Notes: a model not told the origin generated them from the sequence alone. DNA of 64,000 nt from Isoetes taiwanensis (GCA_021234155.1 JAJEKV010000086.1:434001-498000); one strand, 5' to 3'. Counted from the first letter of the stretch, positions 45,581-58,483 are shown. Translations and numbers: made by a program.

Positions 45581-46427
45581 GTAATCTCCCTGTTGTCGAG
45601 CTCAAGTGGCACTTAAGCTGAGATGTGTAGCGCAAGGTTTTACTTTGGCCTCAAGCTACGATGTGTAGGACGCAGCCCCTTGGATGGGCAGCTTAGGAGG
45701 ATGCTTGCTTGGCGGGAGCTTGGTCGGCATAACCAGTTTCAATAGGCTAGAAAGGAAACCGTAAGTCTCGGGATTTGACACACGATGTCGTAAAATATGA
45801 CAGTCCATATAAGACGGCATTTATGACTCCAAAGCAAAAAATAAGACACATAAATATGAGTTGCTTTCACATTACAAGCTGCATTTCATAGTCTTATATA
45901 AATGAGACACTAACAAACACTAATGTGAAAACCATCACAAAATAAGGCCATCTATTATTTTGAATATGGCCATCTATTATTTTGAATATGGTTGATAAAA
46001 TAATTGAGAGAAGCGCCCCGGTATAAAATAAGATTCCATTTCCCTTAAAAGTAGGACCCAAACCTATCTAAAATGAGACGTGTCTTACTTTTAATAGTGT
46101 GAAAATAACTTCACCCTTTTTCTCATGTGAAAAAGGCCCCAAGAGGATCTATCTGCCATTGTCGGATGGAAAATATCCGAATGATGGAATTCCTACATAA
46201 GATTTAGGGTAGAAGAAACAGGCACGTGGGAGTAAGGATATTATCATGCCACGGCTAACTCCAAAGCTCAACGAGTGCAATCCAACAGAACGCTATATCT
46301 TTTGCCATGTGCATATTGTTCCTTCGATTACGGACATTCCAATGACTTGCAGGGTCAAATTTAAAATGTGTTGTATGTTACGTTAGGGGAAAATTCGTTT
46401 CATCATAATTTTATTTTATGGGCTAGA
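45581..46427. other. AT-rich stretch, tandem doublet, no gene
   Basis: A 22-bp unit GGCCATCTATTATTTTGAAT plus AT is duplicated exactly at 45946-45967 and 45968-45989. Nothing else recognised. Confidence 0.5.
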
Positions 46428-46620
46428 TAACGTCCTCTCCCGAGGAGTTATGGGCAGGAAAATGGCCGAGTGGCCATGTGGCCAGGAAATTGCTTTCATG
46501 CCAGAGTATAGCCCAGTGGCCGTGGCCGGCGGGGGCTTTCGTATAATGCGTCGAGGAATTTCCTGGCCACATGGCCACGAGGCCATTTTCATGGCCCATA
46601 ACTCTGAGGGGAGGACGTTA
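46428..46620. mobile_element. foldback (MITE-like) element with 64-bp arms
   Basis: The arm 46428-46491 (TAACGTCCTCTCCCGAGGAG, TTATGGGC, AAAATGGCC, TGGCCATGTGGCCAGGAAAT) is matched in reverse complement by 46557-46620 with a few mismatches. About 65 bp of GC-rich loop lie between. If the outer TA bases are a target duplication, the terminal inverted repeat is ACGTCCTC and the element would be mariner/Stowaway-like; this is inference. Open frames in both directions over it are by-products of the symmetry. Confidence 0.7.
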
Positions 46621-46727
46621 TCGGCCTTAACGTCCTTGGCCGAGGCATTTGGCAGAGCCGCCATAGCCAAGCTTGGCAGCCCGCACTGCATTCCGGCAAG
46701 AAAAATAAACAAAATGTAAGCCTCGGT

Positions 46728-47270
46728 CAAATGTAAGTCTCTGTTTTCGCTGTTTTCAAATCGAAACAGGTGGTGCAGTGACGAGCAAGGAGCCGAGACT
46801 GTTTTCTTTGTTTTCAAATTGGAACAGGTGGTGCAGCGGCGACCAAGGAGCCGGATTTAAACAGAGCTCCCAGATATAGCTCCGTTTAAACAAATATTTA
46901 AACAGAGCTCCCAGATATAACTCCCAGATATAGAGCCGGATTTAAATAAATCCCATATATAGCTCCGTTTTTGAAACAGAGCATCTGCTGCAGCAGCGGG
47001 AGGCAGATGCTATCAATAAGCATGATTGGATTGTGATTTTTGCCAAAGAAACACAGCTATGGCGACGGATTTACAGCGTGGTAGTTGCATGCAACTGTAG
47101 AACTAGATGGATGCTGTGGTGGTTGCATGCGACTGTGGAACTGTTAGAACTGCAGCACTGGCGACAGACTTACAGCGCTGCCTGGCTATGGCGACGGATT
47201 TGTTGCCTGATATTTTTGCTTGGCTATGGCGACAGATTTGTTGCCTGGCATTTTTGCTTGGCTATGGCGG
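46728..47270. repeat. cluster of imperfect tandem repeats
   Basis: Four local arrays: a 58-bp period with TGTTTTCAAAT and GGTGGTGCAG at 46751 and 46809; repeated ACAGAGCTCCCAGATATA between 46861 and 46930; a repeat with GTTGCATGC/AACTGT near 47083-47140; and a 38-bp period with TGGCTATGGCGACGGATTTG at about 47182-47260. The GGCTATGGC phrase also recurs around 58753-58835. No convincing coding sense. Confidence 0.65.
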
Positions 47271-47578
47271 AGGGCCCAAAAGAAAGAAAATCACCAGCGG
47301 CAGCAGAGGAAATGTTATGGCCATAACATCTTTGTTATGGTCATAACCGATTGGGCCACATAATGTTACTGGACATAACATCTAGAGATCAACGGAATTG
47401 CTGGATTGGTAGATAAAACTTCTCAACCTACAGTTGGATAGATAAGATAGATTTGCATTATCTTGAGGCAGTTGCAAACTTCCTTTTTATGAAATTCTAG
47501 CTTCTCATATTTGCAGTAAATTTAGGTAGAAACCTTGGTCCTATTTCCAGACCCACTTGCTTATAAAGAACAATAACC

Positions 47579-47686
47579 ATGGCACATCCATGGAAGGCCA
47601 TGGACCCTTTAACTGCCATTCCCTCAGACGAAAGTAGTCATGATGGTGATGGTGATTCCTCATGTGATAAAGTGAAAATACCCCAG
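47579..47686 (+). other. possible first coding exon, unidentified
   Basis: ATG in a good context (AACCATGGCA) opens 36 codons reading MAHPWKAMDPLTAIPSDESS and an acidic stretch, ending at CCCCAG followed by GTAAGT, a near-ideal donor. A following block after an AG at 47768 reads DANDVGEIESKNTIDYEALS in one phase and stops in the phase that would continue the first exon. It may be a decayed gene start. Function unknown. Confidence 0.25.
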
Positions 47687-47911
47687 GTAAGTATCCTTTT
47701 TTTACTTAAGTTAGATAAGTGATGGATTGTGAACTTTGTTGATATGGATTTATTGCTTCATTGTATAGATGCAAATGATGTTGGTGAGATAGAAAGCAAG
47801 AACACTATAGATTATGAGGCATTGAGCAGACATGGTATGCATGTGCGATATTGCTAACTTTATGTTAGGTTTCTGCTAAGTATTTATACTGCAAGGGTCG
47901 AAATTAGGGGG

Positions 47912-48175
47912 GTGCTCTTTTGATCATAGCAACTTCGAAAATGCACAAGATCTTTGTACATAAGCAATTACGTTCACTTCTGGAACTAGCTTGTGACCAA
48001 AGCATGTGAGATATTTGAGCCCGTTATAACGGAAACTGCTTAAAAAACATACAACAGTTTAGGACAAATCCATGGTCTGTTGTACCTCCAATACTTTTGT
48101 GCTCTTTTCATCATACTGATTTTGAAAATGCACAGGCCTTTGTACATAAGCAATTACGTTCACTTCTGGAACTAG
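47912..48175. repeat. 78-bp direct repeat pair
   Basis: 47912-47989 and 48099-48175 share GTGCTCTTTT, AAAATGCACA, CTTTGTACATAAGCAATTAC and GTTCACTTCTGGAACTAG in the same order with few differences. Confidence 0.9.
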
Positions 48176-48225
48176 TTTCTCCAAGTACAGTACCATAGTC
48201 TTCAACAGAATTGCCGTCATTTATG

Positions 48226-48657
48226 TCAGGCATAAAGGACCTTCATATACCTGTAAGAATCAATCAACAAAGTTGTCCTCATGCTAAACTCAAGATACTT
48301 CTCGAAAACGTTTGACAGTTTTTTGATGTGGCAAGAAGTTCCTTTATTCGCTTTCAAAGGATGCACCATCCATTTGAAAAGGAACTTATCCACTAAGGTC
48401 TGAGGAATGAAAGACCTAAGACAGTTAACCACTGAGTGATTGGAAGATCATATACCAACAACAAAGTGTTCGGTGACGAAATTCATGAACTGCACTGCCC
48501 CTGGCCAATCAGCAATAACTTCTTTTCTTGAACGATGAAGTTGGACACCTTCCACCACAAGTACTGCATTAACCTTTTTGAAAACCTTGTACAAGAATTC
48601 TTCAGACTCAATAAGCAAAAGCTTCTTGCCAACAACATTAAAAATGTACAATGACAA
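48226..48657 (-). pseudogene. FCP1/NIF-type HAD phosphatase pseudogene fragment
   Basis: The minus strand reads NVVGKKLLLIESEEFLYK, then VIADWPGAVQFMNFVTEHFV, VGI, a TGA stop at 48448-48450, then SSNHSVVNCLRSFI, DKFLFKW, CHIKKLSNVFEKYLEF and TTLLIDSYRYMKVLYA. This follows plant FCP1-homology (NLI-interacting-factor-like) phosphatases, where the stop replaces the Trp of the usual G-V/I-W-S-S. The first aspartate motif (L-D-x-N/D-G) is altered to IESEEF, and the late LLLDDSPYK motif to LIDSYRYMK, so both catalytic aspartate sites are damaged. The family removes phosphate from proteins such as the polymerase II tail. No introns were seen in the fragment. Confidence 0.65.
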
Positions 48658-50824
48658 CTATTAGAGAAATTATACTAGTACAACTGGCAGAAAGAAGCGC
48701 AGTAAAATCACCTTAATTTCCTAGTTATTGATTTGGATGGAACTCATTTGCTGGAGGAAACCTGCTGGGGAATTCAGTATTGTATGTTTCAACGCAATGA
48801 AGAAACTGATGTGGATTGGCCTTAGTCCAATGGTAAAGGCAAATGGGATGGGGAGCATAAAGATGATGAGAACTTTTAGGAAAGGGAACATGGTGCTGCT
48901 GCTTTGGTAAGGCTATACGCACTATGCAATCTCAAACGTCACAAAATCATATGGAACTATATCATTTAGAAATGCTAGATAAGAAAACACAACTAAGTAA
49001 GCATTCAAAATAAAATAAATTGGATTTCCAAAGCTTAGACTTGCAAGGCACAGAAAGTAAATAGAACTTGAGTATATGATAATATAAGGAACATGCCTAG
49101 CTTGTTACAGGCGGCGACACAAGCTAGACAAACGCAACTACATCAAATAATAGATATGGAATGTGATAGCTGAACAAAGAGCAATTTCTTTTGCACAAAA
49201 AGCGGAAAGCAAAAGGAACTTTGGGCAAGCTAGCAGAGGAAAAAATTATGTTGAAGAAAAAGCGTTTATTGAGAGACTGAGGGCGGGACTGAGGGGTTTA
49301 CTCTGGTTTTGACATACATTCGTGCAAAACCAATTGTTATGCTTGATGACATTCCCATAGTATTATATATAGAGTCGCAATCTGTCTATTTTCCAAAGTT
49401 GTTCTGGTTGTTGTTTGTTATTCGTATTCGTTTTGTTGCCCTCTTGAGAAAACCTACATTGGACCTGTTAAATGACCAAAATGCAAATCCTTTTATCTAA
49501 GGCAGAGGAAGTGTTCGTCAATTGATGTATAATGGTTGCGAATTGACTCGTGGAGAAGTCTTCTGATAAATTACATTGAGATCACACTTATACCCGTTAT
49601 TATTTCTAATTTATCTTTGTATTGATTTCAGTTCAAACAAGCCTGCACTCCACGAAAACATGTTAGTTCAAATTACGACCATCATAAGTTGCTTAAGAGG
49701 TTAGCCCAAAAATTCATATTTGCTTTGAAGTTCAAGGTCTAAGTGAGAATTAAGAAAAAAAATGCTAAAGATATCAATTATAAATAAACCAAAGTTTACC
49801 TTATTTTTAAGGCGGAATCACATCTGGATTATGTGGATTTTTTTAGGATGTTTTGAGATATACAAGGCTTTTCTGAAGCAGCACACTACATACCCCAAAG
49901 TAAAACGAGATGACATAAGGGAAGAGCCAAAGATATTGGACTATTTGACGGGTATATGTTCCAGCATAGTTCTATAGCCACAACAACGACTTCTTTAGAG
50001 GTATTATATATGGAGTCTTCCATAAAAGGAAGGGTAAACTGTGAAAGTACCATGAATAGAGTTAATAATGCAAAGATCGTGCGCACACAACTCCAATGAA
50101 GTTTTCAGTGGACAAAATTGTGACTACATGTGCTAGATATTGACGTTAATTTATGCTCCAAACAATATTCTTGGGTCTAGTTGATGTGTGAGCTTCCTTT
50201 CCCCAGTGTTATGTTTATCAGATGTCTTCCTTATTAACCCAGTAGCTTCCATAATACATGTTTCATGTTTGCACCACTTATATTGTGCAAAGACAAACAG
50301 AAGGCTCAAATGGATAACTAAGAGGAGAAGCAAATTGCCTAGAAAGGAACACTGCCTCTAGAATAGACTTGAAGTCTATAGACCAGAAATGGATGTATTT
50401 CCTACCCAGATCAATGCCTTTGACATATATACCAATGAATATGAATTCAGGAAGGGCAAATCCAATAGAACTTAAACAATTGCTGCCAGAGAAAGTGCTA
50501 ACAAAACACCTCCAAGTGGCATAGCCTTCAATATCAAAAGCAACAAAGGGTCCAGTAGATGCCTTACTTAGGTACCCATGGTTTTATGTCTATATACTAG
50601 TCCATCACTTTAAATTCTCACACATGCTCTTTGCCCTCACTAAGATATGCTTTCATTCTACCATTTTTTACGTCTAATATTATCACTTGCAGTGTGGATG
50701 ATTCTCTGTTGTATTGTGGTATTCTACATAGTTCCAAAAATGTTCTTGCTCTGTTTTTGTTTGAGAGATTTCTTGTCAGTTGCTGCACTGGCTCCATTTA
50801 CATTCTAATGTTTTAGACTCAGTT
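48658..50824. other. intergenic stretch, nothing firmly supported
   Basis: A plus-strand segment near 48734-48890 reads GTHLLEETCWGIQYCMFQ and later KWDGEHKDDENF across one stop, so a gene relic is possible, but no family is recognised. The rest has only short frames. Confidence 0.35.
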
Positions 50825-51330
50825 CCCTTCTTTACTAACAATTTGTTCTGTAAATTTCTTTAGGTAATACTATTTTTTCTTAAATAACCTTTGATAGGAA
50901 GGCTTGTTTTCATTAGAAAGGAAAAAATGGTTGTCAAAACGTTTAAAAAAATATTCCATCTGAGGCACTTCTACATCTTATGATCAAGTCCCTTCATTCA
51001 ACTCAGTAATATATGAAAGAATTTTTTTTTTTTTTTTTTTTTTTTTAAGCATTCTTACATTCCTTTACTTGCAATTTGTTCTGTACATTTCTTTCAGTAA
51101 TATTTTTTTTGCTTTGAAGAACCTTTGACAGGAAGGTTTACTTTCAGTAGAAAGGTCATCAAAGTGTCTAAGTCCCTTCATTCAACTCAGCAATATATGA
51201 AAGATATATAATTTTGTTAAGTGTTCTTACATTCCTTTACTTGCAATTTGTCCGGTACATTTCTTTCAATAATAACCTTTGACAAGAAGGTTTACTTTCA
51301 GTAGAAAGGTCATCAAAGTGTTTAAAGGGA
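50825..51330. repeat. three-copy tandem repeat of about 172-230 bp
   Basis: Units beginning near 50827, 51050 and 51222 share TTTACTTGCAATTTGT, TACATTTCTTTCA, CCTTTGACA-GAAGGTTTACT and AGAAAGGTCATCAAAGTGT. Units two and three are separated by AAGTCCCTTCATTCAACTCA; a 25-base T-run (51022-51046) has enlarged the gap between one and two. Confidence 0.8.
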
Positions 51331-51396
51331 TATTCCATCTGAGCCACTAATCCATCTTCTACACACTACACCCTTCTTATTTGTTTTATTGCAGAC

Positions 51397-51672
51397 CTAT
51401 TCGTTCAACCATCCTGTTAAAGACATCAAGGTGCTAAAGCAAGAAAGGTTGCCATTGCATGCTTGCTTTTCGAATTGATGATGCATGAGAGGGTTGATGA
51501 TGTCATCTTGTGGCATATTTGAGAAGAGATTAGAAGATCCGATGGTTGTGGTTCTATTTTGTGCAAAAGCATCTTGTGGCATATTTGAGAAAATGCGAGG
51601 ATCTAATGGTTTTGGTGTTGTTTTATCGGTATCTTGTTGCATAACTAAGCATTGAAGGTTTGATGGTGGCAT
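51397..51672 (-). other. open frame with repeated SNMPQD motif
   Basis: The 91-codon minus frame contains FSNMPQDAFAQN and FSNMPQDDI about 24 codons apart, reflecting a DNA repeat of TCTTGTGGCATATTTGAGAA on the plus strand. It has no start context or family I know. The frame may be an accident of the repeat. Confidence 0.25.
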
Positions 51673-52972
51673 TTTTCTTTATATGCTTAAATAAAGGCTC
51701 AAATGGGTAGATCTTCTCCATAAAAAGAAGAATCCAGAGACTCTAATAAAATACACGAATATGAGAAGCATATTCAATATGCGCTTCGCCAAGAAGGCGC
51801 TATTAATATCTGTTGAAGAAGGGCATTCTAGGAAATTATCAAAACTCAAGGGTATCTCGTGAAATTCATCGAAACATAATAATATTTTATAACCAATGTA
51901 GCATATTACGCGAACTATATATTCATGTAGTATTCCTATAATGTGCATGTGTTTCTAATCTAATTTGGGCTTTTCTTTGTGCCATTGATTGTGGTGTGAT
52001 GGTCCTGTTGTGTATAATCCAATTGGGGTGTTTTATGTGTCAATGTTATATAGGGCAAAGCTTAATATGGTGCAAAGAAAGGGTGGGAATTTTAAAATAC
52101 ATTAATACTTTTTTGTGTTTGAAAAATTGACACCAAATTTGCGCACATGAATCTGATATATGAAACATTGGCCATTGCAACGATTGCCTTGTGATGAAGA
52201 ATCGATGAACATCACTTAGAAGTGATCTAAAGATCAAATTGGGCCGAAAATCACCCTCCTTGGCGCAGCATCCTTACTATTATAGATTCAAGTTTTTCTT
52301 TGAATCGCATTTTCGAAGCCCAAATTGGATAATCTTTGCATTTTAAAGACCGATTCTAGATCTGCGCTTTATCCTGGAGATGTAAATATACATCAGTGCG
52401 ATTTGTATAACAGGTCCAAATGTCGAAACCATTCCAACCGGTTTCAGGATCAAAACTCCTCTTATTTGTGCTTTTCTGCAGATATAAAGGTGTTCAACCA
52501 ATGAAGAGAGCTAGATTTGCTTGATGGAAGAGCTTTCACGTTTTTAATTTCGTCTCGTATATAACAGACTAAAAGTGTTGTTTCAATTTTCCCAAGAATT
52601 CATTGTAAACCGGACCAATTTGTTTTTTGATACAGTGGTGTCTTTGTCACAGCCTTCGTATCCATCGCATTTTGGTAATTATTAAAATATAGGAGTATTT
52701 CAACAAATACATGAAAAGACGGGCATTTTTTAAAATTTTCAAAACAAAATTGAACTTACGGAACAAAGGAAAACCGTGAGGTGACCCTATTCTTCTGCAT
52801 GTATCCGGTTCCTTGCATTAGAGGCTAAAGCTTACCATCATAATAACACAAAAGTATTTGTTGGAAGCCTTTGAAAATGTTGCAAGAAATGCTCTCCTTG
52901 CCAAGAATAGTTTGAAGTGCTGGAAGAATAGAATTTCAGGCACAAACATATTTTGTACAACACATACAGAAT
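51673..52972. other. intergenic stretch downstream of TPLATE
   Basis: No gene recognised. The last few hundred bases must contain the 3' UTR and poly(A) site of the minus-strand TPLATE gene. Confidence 0.45.
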
Positions 52973-55900
52973 TCATAATTGCTCAGATCGTAAAATTTCC
53001 CATTCCTGTAAAATTGCAGTTTGCAACGCTCTATGCTCTATTTCTTCTGGCGTTAAAGTAATAAGGGTTGAAGGTTCAGAAGGTTGAACATCTGGAAGAA
53101 GATCACCCTCTTTCTTGGTAGCTGCAGGGTCTTCCTCTTTCTTTGTTGGACTGGCATGCATTATGGATTTCAGTAATGCAATCTGCTCCATAGATCTCTT
53201 CAATTTCTCTGCTGATGCTCTATGTAGTTCTTCCTCTGATACTACTTGCATGGTTCCATCAGTAAGATTATCCAACCAATTCTGTGGGTCTGCAGCAATT
53301 TCATCAAGAATAGATGCCGCAGAAGCCCGCACTATGAACTTGCAAACCATTGTATTTGTATCATCCCCTAAGTCCACATTTCCACTTACTTCGCTTGCAC
53401 CAAAGATGAGCATTCCTAAGAAGTCACCGTACCAAGTCTTTGATGCATAACAAAGCTGTGAAGACGACAAAATTTCGTCAGATCAAGTGTACTATTAAAC
53501 AAAATGCAAGGTGATTCTATTTAAATATGAAGGTTTTTTGGAGTTTCTACAAGAACTCCATGACTGCATAAGTCAATGAATTTTTAGAGTTTAAATGGTC
53601 AGCCCAGTGAAACAGAGACCTAGGCAGCGCTTGGAGCAGGGAGAAACCAAGTTTTGATTCTACAGTCCACAAAGGTGTTTTTGTCTTCTATTTTTTTTCT
53701 TCTTTCGGAGCATGTGACCACAAAGGGTGTTAATTGATTGACAGAAAGATCACGGAAGTCCTTTTGGCAGATCATATATACTGAGTGACAACTTGATCTT
53801 AGGCAGCCTACTTGCAATGTTGGGACTATCATGCTCGTGCTGTCCTTAATCGATTTCATTCTCATAGTTGTCCTTCAGCTGAGTTGTATCTTTATCGTGT
53901 TTTTGGTAGGCTTGTCCTCTGATTTATTACATGTTGATTGCATATCATATTTGGAAAATGCATTCGCCTCATGTACAAATTTGCTGGCATTGTCAATGAT
54001 TATGCTATATGAATCAGATATATCTATGTGGGAGCTGTAGCAAGATTCCACAACTTAGTGTCATATTTCATTATGGTGCTGATTAATTCTTGTGCCAGTG
54101 CTTAAACTGGAGCAATCACCACCTAATATTACTCTACTTTAAAATGAAAACAAACACAATAGCCAATATTAACAAAGAAAATTCATTGCAAAGTGCAAAA
54201 CGAACCAATGAATAACATAAACGAATCAAAATATAAATGAAACATACCTGAAACCCTGCGACCGTTCTTAGAATATGTGAAGCAACTCTATGAAATGGCT
54301 TCGAGCCTAATGGTTTGAGGCCAGCTAAGAAAGATGCATTCCAAGTAGCAGCAGAAATATTTGCTTTTGGCCCACTTCCTTCGTAGGTGTATGTCCCTGT
54401 GAACTCAAATATTGCAGGAAGGCTAGGCCATAATCTAAAATATTCTACTGGTGAACATTCATACGGAACTAAGAGCTCAATCAAAGGGACTGCATATGGC
54501 ATGCATCGCAAAATAATAGGCTCCCCATATTCTGGTTTCAGACTTTTTCGATAGCGGACACCTTGAACAGTTTCGTCTTCTCCAAAGTCTATATCGTCCC
54601 CATCACCTGAGGAAACTGCACCAACAACTGGATAGTATAACAGTTGTACACACAATGCACAGCGTTCAAATCTTGACAATGCCACTGTGACACTACACTG
54701 TACTGGATCCTGGAAAGAAAAAAATGAAGAACGATATTAGTAGAAGCTTTTGGGAGCGCTTATGTAACCAAACATAGAGTATTCGACACCAGTTTTTATT
54801 CTTTAATTTTAATCTTTACAAATATAACACATAATATTGTCCCTCCTGCAAGAAAACAGAGGACCCATTACCACTCATATTGCATACTTAGGTTTGTGTG
54901 AGAGGGAAGAAATATGTAATTCACACTGAGGGATAGCAAACGTTATCTTGATGAACATGTACAAGGCATTTTTCCAGCTGAACCAACTGGTTGTAACTGC
55001 TTAAACAGCAAAAATATGTAGTTTGATTGTTTCAAGGATCATTTTTTGATATCACAACTGCAGAGCCTGCGTTAAAGCCATGATGCGTACTAGCATTGCT
55101 AAAAACTTAATGGATGCAACACATTATAAATTGCCTCACTTGTGACAGTAGATGTTGTAGCTGTCGAATTCCTTGAGGATTCCCATCTAGAAACTGCAAC
55201 GATCCAATCAGCCCAACACGTATATCAACACGGTTCAGCTCAAGCTCCGTCATGTTGATCACCTGAATAAAAATTTGTAACTTTCAGGAAGCAGCCACCA
55301 GTTTTTAGAAATTGGTTTGAAATTAGCAATAAACTGCACCTTTAAATGTAATGTCAACCTCCGTTCATGCGCATCTGTAAGATGGTAAGCTTCCACATAA
55401 CAGGGATCACTGCTTCCTGACAGGGTTTTTGCAGTTGGTGGAGCCTTTACAATGGATGAATCGTTAGCCTTTCTAGCTAAAAGAGCTAACTCACTAATGG
55501 CTGGTCTCCATAGTTCTTGTATGGCGGTATGCACCAACTCTTCTAACTTCCGGTCCTGAGCAACTGAGGGCTCGAAATATTGAACTGATAACCTTTGGTG
55601 GCTAAATGGATAGTCACCTGTTGCAGCAGCTACTCCACTTAGTCTGAAAAGCATGAGATATAAATTTCTGTACCAACCTCAAACCCTTAACTAGACATAT
55701 AAAGATTTATCTTAATCTTCCACTGTAAGTGCAATAAAAAAAACCATCAGGAAATACCTAGTTGCAGAACTTACTTCGGATCAGCATTCTTGGAAGCATG
55801 TTTGAATATTTGTAAAATAAGGCGACATTGATGTTTGGTGACAGAATCTGCTAAACTGCTATTCCTGAAGTCCTCTAATTCTCTCTCCAGAGACTGGGCA

Positions 55901-58332
55901 GCCCTTGGATAACGACAACCTAAATGTTGTGCACATAAAAGTACAGCTTGCACATCCTGAAGCCTGCTTGCAGCTGAATTTGTTGGAGAGTCAGCAGAAA
56001 ATAATACTTTGTGCATGCTTGCAATGATAATGTTAAGTGGATCCTCGGGGTCATCAGCTAGTAGAGGATCCAAGCCATCCAAGTCGAAATGCTCGGCAAG
56101 GGCCCATATCAAGCGTGCACGTATTCTCGGATTCGCCACCTGGACAAATCAGATTACATCATGAAAAAATGTAAATATGATGAAAAAACACTAAATATAT
56201 ATTTTGAGGCTACATTTGCACGGAACACAAGAGACATGCACCGACTGCTGGAAGATCATTTTCCAGCTCATAACAGTTGTTGCCTTGTACAACCCAAGTC
56301 GAAGAAAATTAAAGCACAAGGAGAGATGTGTTAAACCATGTCAATAGAGAAAGCGTTGAAGGTCCACATAAATAGTACAAGAAAATGCTATGTAAATAAT
56401 CTATTTAGAAATTTCTTCACAGGCAATGCATATAACATTGTAAAACAGCATGCATGCTTTATCAGTACTAACTATCCAGAACAGGAGATTGATTGAGGAA
56501 ATAATTTTAAGTCCAATAAATTTTGCATATGACAATGTGAAAAAACGATACAAAAAATTGGGATATAACAGGGTATGTTTTGCTTAAATTGGAAGAGGAC
56601 TTCGTACCTCTGGTAGATCCTTTGCAAGAAGCCTTTGCAATGTCTGCAATCGTGTCTCATTTAATATCTGCTCTGGTGATGCTCCATCTTTAACTTTCTT
56701 CACGCCACCTCTAGTATCATAAATGTGGCATAGCCTCACTAAAAGCTTCAAATAACAATCAATAGCATAAGTCCTGCCCTCGCAATCCCATTTAACACAG
56801 TGCCTACATATTTCAACCACCTCCAAGGCAGACTGTGTCCAGCTATGATTTTCATAACCAGCCCCATATTCTAATGCCCCCAATACCCTGCTCTCCGTGC
56901 TCAATGATTTTCCTTTTCTCACTGGCAAAGACAGTTGGAAACAACTTTCCACAAGGCAAGCAACAAGTTCTTCTCTGAAAAGACTCAAACTAGTACTACT
57001 TGCAACATCTTCTTTAATTTTTGAATCTTCAAAGAAGGACATGATGTCAGTTCCAGGGAGAGGCTTTTGACCCCTTCTAACGCTCTCTTTTGCAAACAAA
57101 TCAACAGAAAGAGCTGTACGACAAATGCAAGCAAGGGCATGCATCCTGTCAGCTTCTACTCTCAAATTTCTGACCATAAGCAGCAATATTTTAAAAAGGG
57201 TTACCTGCAAATGCAAGTCTAAAAGCTGAAGATTCTTCACAACTGTTCGCACAATGCTCTCCCTACCCGCATTAAAATCTTGTCTATCCCATAGAGTAAG
57301 AAGGGCCACTATTGGTGCAGATGCCCACTCAGACTTCCCCCCAGGAACATCGGCAAGAGAGAGCAGATTAATGCTAACTTCATAGATGAGAGCAGGATCC
57401 AAAGATGACAAAAATGGTACTAGATGGGAAACTACATCTGACACCCCAAGTATCCTTTCAGCCTTGACAAACTGCTTCTCTTGTTCAGCCTCTGCCCTAC
57501 CATCAGTCCCAGACAAGGCTTGCATTTCTTCTACCATGCCTGTGGCCACTGCCTTTGCAGCAAAGACAAGAGGGAATACTGTGACCCTTAAACTCTCCAT
57601 TGGCAGCACAAGAGCACGGGCCATCAGAAAATCACGCTTTTCCCATACAAACTTACATAGAGAAGCTACCCAATTAGAGCGAATAGCTAGGGAGGCTTCT
57701 GTTGGCACTAGGGTATCCCCAGCAAGCCTGCTCATCCTTTTGGTAGAAAATTCTGCAAACAAACGACCAATACCCTCAAATGCAAAGCGAGCAACAACAT
57801 CTGAAGGGTCAAGCATTCTATGCCCTATTTCAGTCCACCATCCAGAGACCCTATCCAAGAGCTGGCCACTAGATTCACATAGTCTAACAACATCATCCCT
57901 AGCCAAAAGACAACCTAGGGTTTCGACAATTGCATACCTCAAATTCTCGCTATTGCTCGAAATGCAAGATGTGATCTCTTTGCTACAATCAATAACCAGC
58001 TTACCCAGCCTCCATATGGGTATTGCAGATAAAAACGAGACTGCTGCAGCAGTAACATCTGGATCTGGAAAATCGAAATCGTTCTTAATTCCTCTACAAA
58101 CTGTTTCCCATTGATCTGCTGTAAGGCGGGTGCATCGAATAACGTCAAATGCAAGCTTTTTGCATACAGCTCCGGCAGGGCTTGCAATTATGTCCTCACA
58201 AGCGGCCTTGGAGATGGATGATATGTCTTTGCCGGAAGCTGCCTGCTGCAAGGCCACGAGAAGGGCCTGAGCTTGGCGCATTGCATCATTGGAAGCTAGA
58301 TCTTGCCGGATCTGTGCCACCAACTGATCCAT
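52973..58332 (-). CDS. TPLATE: TPLATE, endocytic TPLATE-complex subunit, six exons
   Basis: Six exons on the minus strand join in phase: 58332-56608, 56139-55775, 55643-55340, 55262-55140, 54709-54248 and 53455-52973, giving about 1153 aa (Arabidopsis TPLATE 1176). TPLATE is the adaptin-like subunit of the plant TPLATE (TSET-type) complex that drives clathrin-mediated endocytosis at the plasma membrane. The N-terminal alpha-helical trunk includes SPAGAVCKKLAFDVIRCTRL, DFPDPDVTAAAVSF, KRMSRLAGDTLVP and RMHALACICRTALSV; exon 2 has DGLDPLLADDPEDPLNIIIA; the appendage part includes TGDYPFSHQRLSVQ, GEPIILRCMPYAVPLIELL, FRLWPSLPAIFEFTGTY and MLIFGASEVSGNVDLGDD. The C-terminus has only a short Lys/Glu patch instead of the long acidic-basic tail of Arabidopsis. 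All frames are open. Confidence 0.96.
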
Positions 58333-58483
58333 TCTCGGATTGATCTGGGCTCTAGGCAGAGTTGTTCAAGAGTTGCATTGCTTTAGTCTTTTTGAAAATG
58401 TGCGTAAACACATATTTTGAAGTTTTGATTGTCCGAAGTGAATATATATGTGTACTTTTTACTTGGGAAAAAAAAATAATACG

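Noticed and set aside
46416-46817. Opposed frames of 89-133 codons with similar sequences
   Set aside because: Generated by the foldback symmetry; no known protein.
57386-58114. 242-codon plus frame
   Set aside because: Antisense shadow of TPLATE exon 1.
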